NCBI GenBank assembly: GCA_036389255.1
Contig: DASVQI010000024.1
Location: 843,996-907,995, forward strand
Direction of reading: 5' to 3'
DNA length: 64,000 nt
DNA from: JACVRN01 sp036389255
Lineage (GTDB): Bacteria > Acidobacteriota > Blastocatellia > Pyrinomonadales > Pyrinomonadaceae
The translations under genes were made by a program, and so were the position numbers. Shown here piece after piece: positions 1-8,345 of the stretch; the first letter of the stretch is position 1, and every line of letters starts with the position of its first letter. The notes below the pieces were generated by a model. That model saw nothing but the letters and a program-made list of their open reading frames with translations, made no database searches and was not told the DNA's origin.

Positions 1-1175
1 CTCTGGCTGGCGGCCGAAGGCGCTAGAAGGAGTTGACCGCCCGCGCGTCTCTCGACCTGAATCTGCGGCTCGTCCGATTGCGGCCATTGCCAGCCGAGCC
101 CTATGCGCGGCGAGAGGAAATCATCGAAGAACGAATATTCGGCCCTGCGGTCTGGAGCGCCAAAGGGCGAGGAGGCCGTCAGGCTAGGGCCACGCCCGCC
201 GTTAATCGTCGGCCATCCGTCCGCGCCCCACTGAATCTCGTCCAGCAGCGCCTGTCGTCCCACGTAAACGAAGTCGTCCGCCTTGTAGGCGTGATAAAAG
301 AGAAAGTCTCGCCCGCGCTGGTCTGTGATGACGGTGCCGTGGCCCGGACACTTCCATGTCTCGTTACCGCGCATGATTGGGTTGGCGGGATTCTTCTCCC
401 ACGGGCCGAGGAGCTTGCGCGAGCGGGCCACGCCAATCATGTAGTTGCATTCGCGCGCGCAACAGAAGTTGCCGGAGTAGAAGATATAAAAGTAACCGTT
501 GCGACGTACCACGGCAGGGCCTTCGACCAAATCTCCGTAGGGCAGAGTGGCGTGCTTCTCCCACGGCTGGTCGTTGTGAAACAGCTCCTTGCGCTCGCCT
601 ACCAATTTTGTCCCGTCAGCCGAGAGAGGCTGCGCCCAGATGGGTGTGGGCTTGCTGACGCTGTTGCCGTCCTCTTTCCAGAGCAGGTAGCGCCGCCCGT
701 TCTCATCCGTCACGGGGAAACCGTCAATCGAGCCCACCTCCTGACAGACCAGAGGCCCGTGGTCTGTGTACGGCCCCTGCGGGCGGTTGGAGGTCGCTAC
801 GGCCACGCAGAGCGGCCCGCCTTTTTTACGCGCCGCGTAGTAGATGAAGAAGCGCCCCCTGTCATAAGAGATTTCCGGTGCCCAGTAACTGCCTACAGAC
901 CAATCGGGCCGCTTCTTAAAGACGGCTCCGACTATCTCCCAGTTGACCATGTCGCGCGAGTGCAGTATGGGAAACTCCGGCGCCCATTCGGAAGTGGTAG
1001 CCGTGGCCCAGTAATCCTGACCTATGCGTATGATTGACGGGTCTGGGAAATCGCCTGCCATGGCGGGGTTGGTGTAAGTCTGACGACGCTGAGCGACTGC
1101 GGTCGTCACAACGAGCGCCAGCAGCGCCGCCGCGTATAGAGGACGAAGCCAGTGCTTAAGAGAAGTTCTTCCCAT
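1..1175 (-). CDS. Secreted GH43 family glycosidase (3' end beyond window)
   Basis: The reading frame starts at ATG 1175 and stays open to base 1, so the C-terminus is missing. A hydrophobic signal segment near residues 12-26 is followed by the GH43 signature DFPDPSIIR, whose second Asp is the expected catalytic base. The conserved region VGSIDG carries the expected pKa-modulating Asp and VEGPAV the expected general-acid Glu. The protein is a clear paralogue of the GH43 at 17060-18655, with shared blocks such as GAVFKKRPDW and WAPEISYDRG. After the propeller, a region beginning FFDDFLSP matches the start of the beta-sandwich domain that follows the catalytic domain in beta-xylosidase/arabinofuranosidase-type GH43. 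It lies 30 nt downstream of the LacI-type gene and is probably co-transcribed with it. Substrate (arabinan or xylan side chains) is inferred from the family only. Confidence 0.93.
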   Translation of the reverse strand, partial: MGRTSLKHWLRPLYAAALLALVVTTAVAQRRQTYTNPAMAGDFPDPSIIRIGQDYWATATTSEWAPEFPILHSRDMVNWEIVGAVFKKRPDWSVGSYWAPEISYDRGRFFIYYAARKKGGPLCVAVATSNRPQGPYTDHGPLVCQEVGSIDGFPVTDENGRRYLLWKEDGNSVSKPTPIWAQPLSADGTKLVGERKELFHNDQPWEKHATLPYGDLVEGPAVVRRNGYFYIFYSGNFCCARECNYMIGVARSRKLLGPWEKNPANPIMRGNETWKCPGHGTVITDQRGRDFLFYHAYKADDFVYVGRQALLDEIQWGADGWPTINGGRGPSLTASSPFGAPDRRAEYSFFDDFLSPRIGLGWQWPQSDEPQIQVERRAGGQLLLAPSAASQ

Positions 1176-1205
1176 GATTATCTCAGTCCTTTTATGAATT
1201 ATGCT

Positions 1206-2216
1206 TTAGCGTACAGGAGGCCCCGTGGAATCGCGCAGCACGAGGTGCGTGGGGATTTTCACCTCCACGCCCTGCCCTTCCGGATGCTCAATCGTTGCGA
1301 GCAGCGCTTCCACGGCTTCGCGGCCAAGCTCTCTGCGCGGCAGGCAGATGGTCGTCAGGGGCGGGCTGCTCAAAGCCGCAAACGCTATGTCGTCAAACCC
1401 TACGACGGAAATATCTGCGGGCACATGGACGCCGCGCTCTCTGAACTCTTCTATAGCGCCGAGGGCCATCATGTCGTTTGCGACTATGACGGCTGTCGGA
1501 AGCTCGCCCGAGTCGAGCATGCGGCGCGCGGCGCGGCGGCCGCCCGTGAAACGAAAGTCGGCCTCGTACATCATGAGCGGGAGAGAGCCCGGAAGGTGAA
1601 GCGCCATAGAATCACAAAAAGCCCTGAACCTTCTGGCGGCGGAGCGCAGGTGGCCCGGGCCGCCTATGTAAGCAATCTTCCTGTGGCCGAGCGAGACAAG
1701 ATGATTGATGGCCTCTTCGATTCCCGCCTCGTAATCCACGACCAGATTGCTCATGCAAACTCCGGCAGAGCCAAGGTCAAGAAAGACGACCGGGACATGA
1801 AAGCGCGCAAGCTCCGCTATCAACTCTATGTCAAGCTCTGAAGTCATCAGCGCGACGCCCGCCACCTTTCGCTCTATAAAGCGCCTGACGTAATTAACAG
1901 TCCGCTCGGCGTCGTAATCCGTGTTCGACAGAATCACGTCGTAGCCTTTTTCAAAAGCCACCGTCTCTATGCTTTTAACGAGGTCAGGGAAGAAGGGGTT
2001 AGAGATGTCCGAGATGAGAAGTCCGAGCGTGTTGCTGCGCCCCGAAGCAAGACTGCGCGCGTTCGCGTTCGGATAATAGTTGCAGTCCTCTATGGCACGC
2101 ATCACCCTCTGCCGGGTCGGCTCCGAGACGACCCTCGTGTTGTTGATAACGTGCGAGACTGTGGCGATGGATACGCCAGCCTCTCGTGCTACATCTTTGA
2201 TACGCGTCTTGGACAT
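1206..2216 (-). CDS. LacI family transcriptional regulator
   Basis: This 336-residue protein has the normal LacI/PurR length. Its N-terminal helix-turn-helix reads IKDVAREAGVSIATVSHVIN (about residues 6-25), followed by a hinge helix region with NARSLASGRS and a periplasmic-binding-protein-like effector domain (NTLGLLISDISNPFF, then VVGFDDIAFAAL near the C-terminus). It sits between galK (30 nt upstream) and a GH43 gene (30 nt downstream) on the same strand, so it is probably a sugar-responsive repressor of the surrounding glycan locus. The ligand is not visible from sequence. Candidate LacI-type palindromes before the TonB receptor at 12168-12181 and 12294-12306 are possible targets (inference). 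Confidence 0.95.
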   Translation of the reverse strand: MSKTRIKDVAREAGVSIATVSHVINNTRVVSEPTRQRVMRAIEDCNYYPNANARSLASGRSNTLGLLISDISNPFFPDLVKSIETVAFEKGYDVILSNTDYDAERTVNYVRRFIERKVAGVALMTSELDIELIAELARFHVPVVFLDLGSAGVCMSNLVVDYEAGIEEAINHLVSLGHRKIAYIGGPGHLRSAARRFRAFCDSMALHLPGSLPLMMYEADFRFTGGRRAARRMLDSGELPTAVIVANDMMALGAIEEFRERGVHVPADISVVGFDDIAFAALSSPPLTTICLPRRELGREAVEALLATIEHPEGQGVEVKIPTHLVLRDSTGPPVR

Positions 2217-2246
2217 CAGCTCTTCAGGGCCATGCGTTCGGCTCGT

Positions 2247-3407
2247 TCAGGTAACCTCTCTGGCGCCTGCGCCCGGTTCTGAAATATAGATGGTTGGAGT
2301 CCTCTGTGTGCGTTTATTATAACCGTCAACGACTGCTTCCTGAAATTCTTTCAAAGCCTCGCGGCGCACAAGATTGACCGTCGAGCCGCCGAAGCCCCCG
2401 CCCGTCATGCGCGCTCCGTAAACGCCCTTGACTGAGCTTGCGACTTCCGTCATCACGTCAAGCTCCATACAACTCACCTCGTAATCATCACGTAATGATG
2501 TGTGGCTGGCGCGCATCAATCGCCCAATCTCTTCAAAGTCGCTCGCCCTCAAAGCATCTGCGGCCCTCAGCGTGCGAGCATTCTCGGTCACGACGTGGCG
2601 GCAACGGGAGCGCAAAGGCTCCGGCAGCATCCCTTCGTGGCGCTCGAGCTCTTCCACGCTCACGTCGCGCAGCGCGCGAATCCCCGGCAGGACTCGCTTG
2701 AGAATCTCTACGCCCTGCTCGCACTCCGCGCGTCTGGTGTTGTACTCCGAAGAGGCCAGCTCGTGCTTGACGCCCGTGTCACAGATTGCGACCACGGTGC
2801 TTGAAGTGTCCAAGGGAATCTGCGTCGTCTCAAGCGAGCGGCAATCTATAAGAAGCGCGTGGCCTTCGAGCGCGCACGCGGCTACTAGCTGATCCATGAT
2901 GCCGCATTTAGTTCCCACGTAAACGTGCTCTGCCTGCTGGCCCGCGAGCGCCAGCTCGACCTTGTCAACCGCAGCGCCCGAAACCTCCATGAGCGCAAGG
3001 CCCGTTGATATTTCAAGCGCCGCCGAAGATGAAAGCCCCGCTCCCGACGGCACATCGGATAGAAGCAACAGGTCTGCGCCGCCTAAGATGACGCCGCGCG
3101 ACATCAGAGACTGCGCGACGCCCTCCACGTAATCAACCCAAGCCCCGCGCAGCTTTGGCCCCGGATTATCAAGGTCGAACTCCGCGCGCTGGTCTGCGTT
3201 GAGAGAATGAACGCGAACCCTTCGACTGTCATTACTTCCGGCTGCCACCACGACCTCGCGGTCTATGGCCATAGGCAGCACGAAGCCGTCGTTATAATCC
3301 GTATGCTCTCCTATCAGATTGACCCGACCGGGCGCGCTGAACAGGCGGGGCTCGCCGCCGCCGAACATTTCGCGGAAACGGTCGCGCACGCGCTCGCGGT
3401 CAACCAT
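2247..3407 (-). CDS. galK: Galactokinase
   Basis: Galactokinase phosphorylates alpha-D-galactose to galactose-1-phosphate, the first step of the Leloir pathway after mutarotation. The protein carries the galactokinase signature GRVNLIGEHTDYNDGFVLP near the N-terminus, the GHMP ATP-binding motif PSGAGLSSSAALE in the middle and a C-terminal GHMP motif RMTGGGFGGSTVNLV. I chose ATG 3407, which gives 386 aa and a normal N-terminus MVDRERVRDRF. It overlaps the galT stop codon by 8 nt (3400-3407), which suggests translational coupling. A TTG ten codons upstream is possible but lies inside galT. Gene order is small ORF - galT - galK - lacI family. Confidence 0.97.
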   Translation of the reverse strand: MVDRERVRDRFREMFGGGEPRLFSAPGRVNLIGEHTDYNDGFVLPMAIDREVVVAAGSNDSRRVRVHSLNADQRAEFDLDNPGPKLRGAWVDYVEGVAQSLMSRGVILGGADLLLLSDVPSGAGLSSSAALEISTGLALMEVSGAAVDKVELALAGQQAEHVYVGTKCGIMDQLVAACALEGHALLIDCRSLETTQIPLDTSSTVVAICDTGVKHELASSEYNTRRAECEQGVEILKRVLPGIRALRDVSVEELERHEGMLPEPLRSRCRHVVTENARTLRAADALRASDFEEIGRLMRASHTSLRDDYEVSCMELDVMTEVASSVKGVYGARMTGGGFGGSTVNLVRREALKEFQEAVVDGYNKRTQRTPTIYISEPGAGAREVT

Positions 3408-4401
3408 CGTTCGAGCCCTTCCAGACAACGGGCGCAACGTGCGAGCGCAGCTCCGCAGCCTTCTCTTCCGCCAGCGTGTCGTTGATGAACATGCCCGCGC
3501 CAGTCTCGCTTCCCGCCAGATACTTAAGCTTGGTGGCAGTCCTGAGCGGCGGGTAAAACTCTATGTGGAAATGATAGTAAGCATAAGCGCCGCCGTCGGT
3601 CGGCCTCTGGTGAAGCACCATCATGTATGGGAAGGAGAGATTAAAGAGCTTATCGTAAGCGACCAATACCATCTTCAGAAGCTCGGCCAACTCGCGCTGC
3701 TCGGACGCGCTCATGTCCGTCAGCGCCTGTAGGTGACGCAGAGAGCTTATGTGAACCTCGTACGGGTAGCGCGCAAAGAACGGGACGTAGGCGACGAAGG
3801 AGCCGTTCTCCGCCACGACCCTGCGGCGGTCGCGCCGCTCTTCGCCCGCGATGTCGCAGAGCAGGCAGCGTCCCGTGACGGCGTGATGAGAGCGCGACTG
3901 CTCAAGCTCACGCTCTATGCGCGGCGGGATGAAGGGGTAGGCGTAGATTTGGCCGTGCGGGTGATGAAGCGTGACGCCTATGGCCTCGCCCTTATTCTCG
4001 AACTCGAAGACGTAATCAACGAAAGGAAGCGCGCCCAACTCCGTGAAGCGGTCAGTCCAGACCTGTATCAGCTTGTGAATCTGCTCCACGGGCTCTTCGG
4101 CCAACGTGGAATTGTGACGCGGAGAGTAGAGCACGACTTCGCAGACGCCTTGGCCGGGACGCACCGGATAAAGCTCCGTGGCTTCAACTGCCGGTTCGGG
4201 CGGGTCTGGCCTGAGCGAAGGAAAGCGATTCTCGAAGACCACCAAGTCATAGTCGCTCTCGGGAACCTCAGTCGGAAAGCCGCCGGGCTTAGTAGGGCAC
4301 AGTGGACAGAAGTCGGCCGGAGGCATGAAGGTGCGCTCCTGCCTGTGCGTGGCCGTAGCCACCCATTCGCCCATGAGTGGATTCCAGCGAAGCTCAGACA
4401 C
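3400..4401 (-). CDS. galT: Galactose-1-phosphate uridylyltransferase
   Basis: GalT exchanges UMP between UDP-glucose and galactose-1-phosphate. The active-site motif HPHGQIYAYPF is present; its second His is the nucleophile that is uridylylated in this family. Cysteine pairs CPLC near residue 32 and CLLC further on are candidate zinc ligands. I chose GTG 4401 (333 aa) because GGAGGAGG lies 6 nt upstream, and the resulting N-terminus MSELRWNPLMGEWV is typical of bacterial GalT. An in-frame ATG at 4431 is upstream of that Shine-Dalgarno. The start overlaps the end of the 51-aa ORF by 8 nt, and galK overlaps the end of galT by 8 nt, so all three reading frames are tightly coupled. Confidence 0.96.
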   Translation of the reverse strand: MSELRWNPLMGEWVATATHRQERTFMPPADFCPLCPTKPGGFPTEVPESDYDLVVFENRFPSLRPDPPEPAVEATELYPVRPGQGVCEVVLYSPRHNSTLAEEPVEQIHKLIQVWTDRFTELGALPFVDYVFEFENKGEAIGVTLHHPHGQIYAYPFIPPRIERELEQSRSHHAVTGRCLLCDIAGEERRDRRRVVAENGSFVAYVPFFARYPYEVHISSLRHLQALTDMSASEQRELAELLKMVLVAYDKLFNLSFPYMMVLHQRPTDGGAYAYYHFHIEFYPPLRTATKLKYLAGSETGAGMFINDTLAEEKAAELRSHVAPVVWKGSNDG

Positions 4402-4549
4402 CGCGTTCCTCCTCCGCCTCTGACACTGCATCAGGCTCCGCAGGCTCCGCTCCGGCCTTCGCGCCGGAGGCTGTTTCGGGCTCCTCTTCCCCGAAGGTAT
4501 AGAAAATCAGGTAACGCCCGTCCGCGAGCGTGATTCGTCTTCGATTCAT
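4394..4549 (-). CDS. Small conserved-looking 51-aa protein coupled to galT
   Basis: This short reading frame runs from ATG 4549 to TGA 4394 and encodes about 51 residues starting MNRRRITLADGRYLIFYTF, followed by an acidic Glu/Ala-rich tail. It has a strong purine-rich Shine-Dalgarno (AAAGGGGGGAAG) upstream, begins 20 nt after the stop of the GH43 gene and overlaps the GTG start of galT by 8 nt, so it fills the gap between two same-strand genes exactly. These placement features support translation. I do not recognise a named family and assign no function. The coupling suggests a role in galT expression or a small accessory polypeptide (inference). Confidence 0.7.
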   Translation of the reverse strand: MNRRRITLADGRYLIFYTFGEEEPETASGAKAGAEPAEPDAVSEAEEERGV

Positions 4550-4569
4550 GCCGCTCTGGCTTCCCCCCT

Positions 4570-5706
4570 TTAACGTTTCTTCGCGCGCTGGCCCCGCGCC
4601 ACAGGCGCACCGCGCTCGGCGGCTGACGGCGTGCCTCCTTCAACCTGCGGCCATCCGTTGCGATAGCTGACCCTATCCATCAGCATGATTCGCCGCACGT
4701 CTCTGTCGCCTTCGATGCTGCTCTTGAGCAGCCGCTCCTTTGAATCAATCGCGTGGTAGAAAATCCAGTCCCGGCCCGAAGCGTCCGTGACTATAGAGTT
4801 GTGGCCCGGCGCAATGAAGCGCTCATTCTTCTCAAGGATGACGCTCGTAGATTTCCCTGTGGCCTCTGCGAGAGTCTGAAACGGGCCGGTAGCGCTTCTT
4901 GAGCGTGCGACCATCACCGCGTAATGCGCCTTGTCGCCGCAGCAATTGTCGCCGGAATAAAAGAGATAATAGTAGCCCCCGCGTTTAACTACCCACGCGC
5001 CTTCAATCAGTCGCATGTAGTTGTCAGGACTCTCATTCTTGATGGGTTTGACAAGCTCTATCGCCTGGCTGCCGGGCACGAAGCTCGTGCGGTTCGCCGC
5101 CAGCTCCTGCACCCTTATAGCCTGAAAGCCAGAGCCCCAGTAGAGCAGCCGCTTTCCAGTAGCAGGGTCGTCATAGGCCATGGGGTCTATGTTGATGAAG
5201 CTCTCCCCGCACTTCAGAGGCTCGCCCTTGTCCGTGAAAGGGCCGAGCGGGCTTTTGGCAGTGGCAACCGCAAGGCAAAGCCCGGTCAGCGTGTTCGGGT
5301 CAGCCGAGTAGTACATGTAGAAGGTGTCGCCGTGCTGGCTAACGTGCGGAGCCCAGAACTTCTGCGTCTGGTTCGCCCACGCGGGCTTAACGGGCAGCGC
5401 GTCCCCCATGTGCTTCCAGCTAACGAGGTCTTCGGAGCGCGCAACCTGTATGTTGATTGTCCGGCCCTCTATCTCCGTCTGCGTGGCGTACGCGTAGTAG
5501 AGCCCGTCCGAAGCGCGTATCACCGTCGGGTCTGGGAAATCCGCATTGAAGACGGGGTTTGTGTACGTGCCCGTCGCGCGCACGGTCGAACCGGGCGGTC
5601 GCGCGCTATTCTGCCCGGTCGCCGGGATAGAACACGGCTGAACGATTATAACGAAGACGCTACAGAGCAGTAGCAGCGCAACGGGCCGTGTCTTGAACAA
5701 CCTCAT
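4570..5706 (-). CDS. Secreted GH43 family glycosidase
   Basis: The 378-residue protein has an N-terminal signal segment (about residues 8-24, VALLLLCSVFVIIVQ) and a single five-bladed GH43 propeller. The signature NADFPDPTVIR contains the expected catalytic base Asp; NIDPMAYDD carries the second Asp and RLIEGAWVVKR the candidate general-acid Glu. It lacks the C-terminal beta-sandwich domain seen in the other two GH43 proteins, so it resembles the shorter arabinan endo- or exo-arabinosidase type (family-level inference). A Cys pair CC follows YLFYSGDN, as in its paralogues. It is the first gene of a leftward run through the small ORF, galT, galK, the LacI-type regulator and another GH43. Confidence 0.93.
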   Translation of the reverse strand: MRLFKTRPVALLLLCSVFVIIVQPCSIPATGQNSARPPGSTVRATGTYTNPVFNADFPDPTVIRASDGLYYAYATQTEIEGRTINIQVARSEDLVSWKHMGDALPVKPAWANQTQKFWAPHVSQHGDTFYMYYSADPNTLTGLCLAVATAKSPLGPFTDKGEPLKCGESFINIDPMAYDDPATGKRLLYWGSGFQAIRVQELAANRTSFVPGSQAIELVKPIKNESPDNYMRLIEGAWVVKRGGYYYLFYSGDNCCGDKAHYAVMVARSRSATGPFQTLAEATGKSTSVILEKNERFIAPGHNSIVTDASGRDWIFYHAIDSKERLLKSSIEGDRDVRRIMLMDRVSYRNGWPQVEGGTPSAAERGAPVARGQRAKKR

Positions 5707-5885
5707 CGTTTTCCAGTTTGTTGAATGTAGAGAAACCCGGCATACACCGCATAGACGCGAGTGGGACGCAGAGAGAAAAGCTCAACACTCTTTGCGTTAC
5801 CTTTGCGACACTCCGCGCCTGCGGCGGTGAATTGCAATCAGCATTACACTCTCTATCCCAGACAGAACAACTACTTTTACAGTGG

Positions 5886-6575
5886 CTACTTGGCCGTGAC
5901 GACGCGAACTGAATCCCAATTATTTTCGGAGGAGCTGAAGCCGTAAAGCATAACGTGAAATGCTTTGGGCAGATTCTTAATCACCTTTCTCAGGCCCACC
6001 TCTCCGTTGAGCATGAAGAGGAACTCGTCGCCCCTGCGAACGATGCCGATTACAGGCGACTTGGCCTTTGTGCCGAGGTTGCGGTTATCCAGCCGCTCTC
6101 CGCGCCCGTCAATCACAGACCACGCTTCGAAGGTGCCTTCGCTGGTGAGCAGCCACTCGATTCGGTTGCGGCCCGAGCCGTCGAACAAGATAGTCAGAAT
6201 GGCGTTGCCAATCGGCAGCGCCGCAGAGTTAGGCTCAGGCATGGCAGTGCCGACTTTGGCTATGGTCGCTTCGACTATGAAGCGGTCGGCGGTAAAGGTG
6301 GGCTTGCTCCTGACTCCGGCGCGGGAGCCCGAATGGCCGCGCATCTGAAGCTGTCCGTCCTTGACGTCTACCTTTCCGGCACCGCCCTCGAAGTTGAACA
6401 CCTCCCATTTGGTCGTGTCGAGCGACTTGCCGTCGAAGGTGTCCGTCCACTCGTCCACGGCGGGCGCGGCCTGCTGCGGTTGTGACTGGCCGTAAGCCTC
6501 AAAGGAGAAGGCGGCAAAAATTACGTATGCGCCTATCATCAACGAGAAAAGCTTTCGCGGAAGATTCCAGTTCAT
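5886..6575 (-). CDS. Secreted concanavalin A-like (LamG-fold) protein
   Basis: This 229-residue protein has a signal peptide (hydrophobic residues about 9-29 ending AYGQS) and one beta-sandwich domain of the concanavalin-like type. The pattern WTDTFDGKSLDTTKWEV at its start, the central ILTILFDGSG and the terminal LYGFSSSENNWDSVRVV are typical of carbohydrate-binding or DUF1080-like jelly rolls. No catalytic residues can be assigned. GAGGGG lies 7 nt before ATG 6575. It sits between a secreted TPR protein and a GH43, consistent with binding or processing of extracellular glycan (inference). Confidence 0.75.
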   Translation of the reverse strand: MNWNLPRKLFSLMIGAYVIFAAFSFEAYGQSQPQQAAPAVDEWTDTFDGKSLDTTKWEVFNFEGGAGKVDVKDGQLQMRGHSGSRAGVRSKPTFTADRFIVEATIAKVGTAMPEPNSAALPIGNAILTILFDGSGRNRIEWLLTSEGTFEAWSVIDGRGERLDNRNLGTKAKSPVIGIVRRGDEFLFMLNGEVGLRKVIKNLPKAFHVMLYGFSSSENNWDSVRVVTAK

Positions 6576-6593
6576 GAGTTCCCCTCGAATCGT

Positions 6594-8249
6594 TTAGAAA
6601 TTTACGTTGGCGAGACGACGAACCAGCTCCTGCCGTTCGCTCTGCGCCCTCTTCTGCTGGTCGTCGCTCAGGCGTTTGAATGCGGCCACCGCTTTCTGAG
6701 CGTCCTCCGTGCGCTTCAGGCGCATGTAGACGCGCCCCAGTTGATACTGAGCCTCCGGCTGATTCGGGTCTGCGGCTGCTACGGTTTCCAGTTGAGTCGC
6801 GGCCTCGCTGAATCGCTCAAGACGAATGTAGAGGCGCGCGAGCGCGAGCCGCGCAGGCGCGAACCCCGGCTCAAGCTGTATGGCGCGCATCAGATGGCTC
6901 TCGGCCCCTGCGGTGTCGGCTGAGGTCTGTCTAATCAAGGCGTCGGCCAAAAGGTAATGCGCTGCGGCCAGCCTGTCGTCAGCCGCGACCGCGCGTTTAT
7001 AGCTTTCTATGGCCTCCCCGTATCGCCCCGTCTCGTCATAAACGATTCCCAGATAGGCGAGCGCGGCGGCGAACTTCGGGTCAAGCTCTGCTGCGCGCGC
7101 GAAAGCTTTGGCGGCCTCGTCGTGTCTCTGCTTTTTGAACTGGGCCACGCCAAGAGCGAACCAGAGCTTTGAAGAGTTCGGAAACTCTTTGAGCGATTCG
7201 TTCAGCCGTATGATTGCAGCCTCGGGCGCTTGCGTGTCCGTCAGCAGCATCCCGTAGCGGAAGCGGTAGGCTTCCGATTTCGGGTCGCGCTCAATCGCCA
7301 GCCGCATGGCCGGGATGGCATTCTCAACGTGTCCTGCGGCCTGATACACGTCTGCGAGCGCGGCGTAGATGGGAGCGGCTTCGACCCCACGCGCAACCGC
7401 AGACTCAAGCGTGCGCCCGGCTGAGCGTATATCGTTCTGGGCCATGAAGGAGCGAGCCAGCATCAATATGGCGTCAACGTTCGACGGCTCGGCTGCGGCT
7501 ACGGCGGTCAACTCTTCGCTGGCCTCACGGCCAAGTCCTGCGGCAAGCAGCGCCCCGCCAAGCTCTGCTCGAAGCTTCGGGCTGGTTATCTCGCCCGAAG
7601 CTCTGGTGACCTGCGCGGCGTACTCTTTATAGTAAGCGGCGGCGGCCGACTTGTCGTTAAGGCTTAAAGTGACGATGACGAGTGCGCGCGTAATCTCAAG
7701 GTCGGGCGCAATGGCGCGTGCCTTCTCGAACAACTCGCGTGCGGCGCGCAAGCCTTCCGGCTTCCCGCTTGCGAATCTTATCTGTGCAAGGTTGACGAGC
7801 GCGCTCGCCTGATTCGGATTGAGCTTGAGTGAGATTTCGAACTGTCTGGCGGCCAGTTCAGCGCGGCCAAGCCTGAGCAGTATGGCCCCGTGATTGTTGC
7901 GCGCGGCGGCGGAGGTCGGAGCGGCTATGGCTGCGGCTGCGAACTGTCGCTCGGCTTCCGCCAGATTGCCGGAGCGGTCTGCCATTATTCCAAGATAGGT
8001 GTGGGCCAGCTCGTTATTCGGGTCTAGCTTGACCGCCTGCTGAAAGAGTCCGCGCGCGCCCGCCTCGTCCCCTTTTTCAAGCGCCGCTATCGCCTGATCA
8101 ATGAGCGCCGCAGCATCTCGCGCGTTTGCGCCCTGCTGCGTCAAAAAGGGTGTGCGTGCCTGTATAACTTCTACGCTCGCTCCGGCCATCAGGGCGATGG
8201 CCGCGACCATCACGATTCGGCGGAGCGAGTTGAGTATCAGGCATATCAT
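6594..8249 (-). CDS. Secreted tetratricopeptide repeat protein
   Basis: About ten TPR units fill the protein from roughly residue 30 onward, for example DEAGARGLFQQAVKLDPNNE and YGEAIESYKRAVAADDRLAA. I chose ATG 8249 (551 aa), which starts directly with an export signal, MICLILNSLRRIVMVAAIAL, and lies about 22 nt after a predicted transcription start. A longer in-frame ATG at 8330 would place a good promoter (8278-8306) inside the coding sequence. The gene directly follows the TonB-dependent receptor on the same strand. In Acidobacteria such secreted TPR proteins commonly accompany Oar-like receptors, possibly as scaffolds for substrate or surface complexes (inference). Confidence 0.88.
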   Translation of the reverse strand: MICLILNSLRRIVMVAAIALMAGASVEVIQARTPFLTQQGANARDAAALIDQAIAALEKGDEAGARGLFQQAVKLDPNNELAHTYLGIMADRSGNLAEAERQFAAAAIAAPTSAAARNNHGAILLRLGRAELAARQFEISLKLNPNQASALVNLAQIRFASGKPEGLRAARELFEKARAIAPDLEITRALVIVTLSLNDKSAAAAYYKEYAAQVTRASGEITSPKLRAELGGALLAAGLGREASEELTAVAAAEPSNVDAILMLARSFMAQNDIRSAGRTLESAVARGVEAAPIYAALADVYQAAGHVENAIPAMRLAIERDPKSEAYRFRYGMLLTDTQAPEAAIIRLNESLKEFPNSSKLWFALGVAQFKKQRHDEAAKAFARAAELDPKFAAALAYLGIVYDETGRYGEAIESYKRAVAADDRLAAAHYLLADALIRQTSADTAGAESHLMRAIQLEPGFAPARLALARLYIRLERFSEAATQLETVAAADPNQPEAQYQLGRVYMRLKRTEDAQKAVAAFKRLSDDQQKRAQSERQELVRRLANVNF

Positions 8250-8277
8250 GGCGGCTGGAAAGACTGTGATATAGCAC

Positions 8278-8306
8278 AGTAAAGAAGAACGGCGCGGGAG
8301 TGTCAA
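8278..8306 (-). promoter_or_regulatory. Predicted sigma70-type promoter for TPR gene
   Basis: On the minus strand TTGACA (8301-8306) is separated by 17 nt from TTTACT (8278-8283), which would start transcription just before ATG 8249. This supports the shorter start of the TPR gene. Confidence 0.5.
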
Positions 8307-8345
8307 GTCAACCTTTCCCGCGCCGCTCATCTGCTGATGCCCGGA

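Noticed and set aside
33..1037. 334-aa plus-strand open frame
   Set aside because: It is antisense to the GH43 gene whose signature motifs are clear; no start-site signal and no recognisable domain.
5707..5885. Possible degenerate CGCAAAG-type intergenic repeat
   Set aside because: Only scattered short matches (for example GCGTTACCTTTGCG) are present; too weak to call a repeat or a gene.
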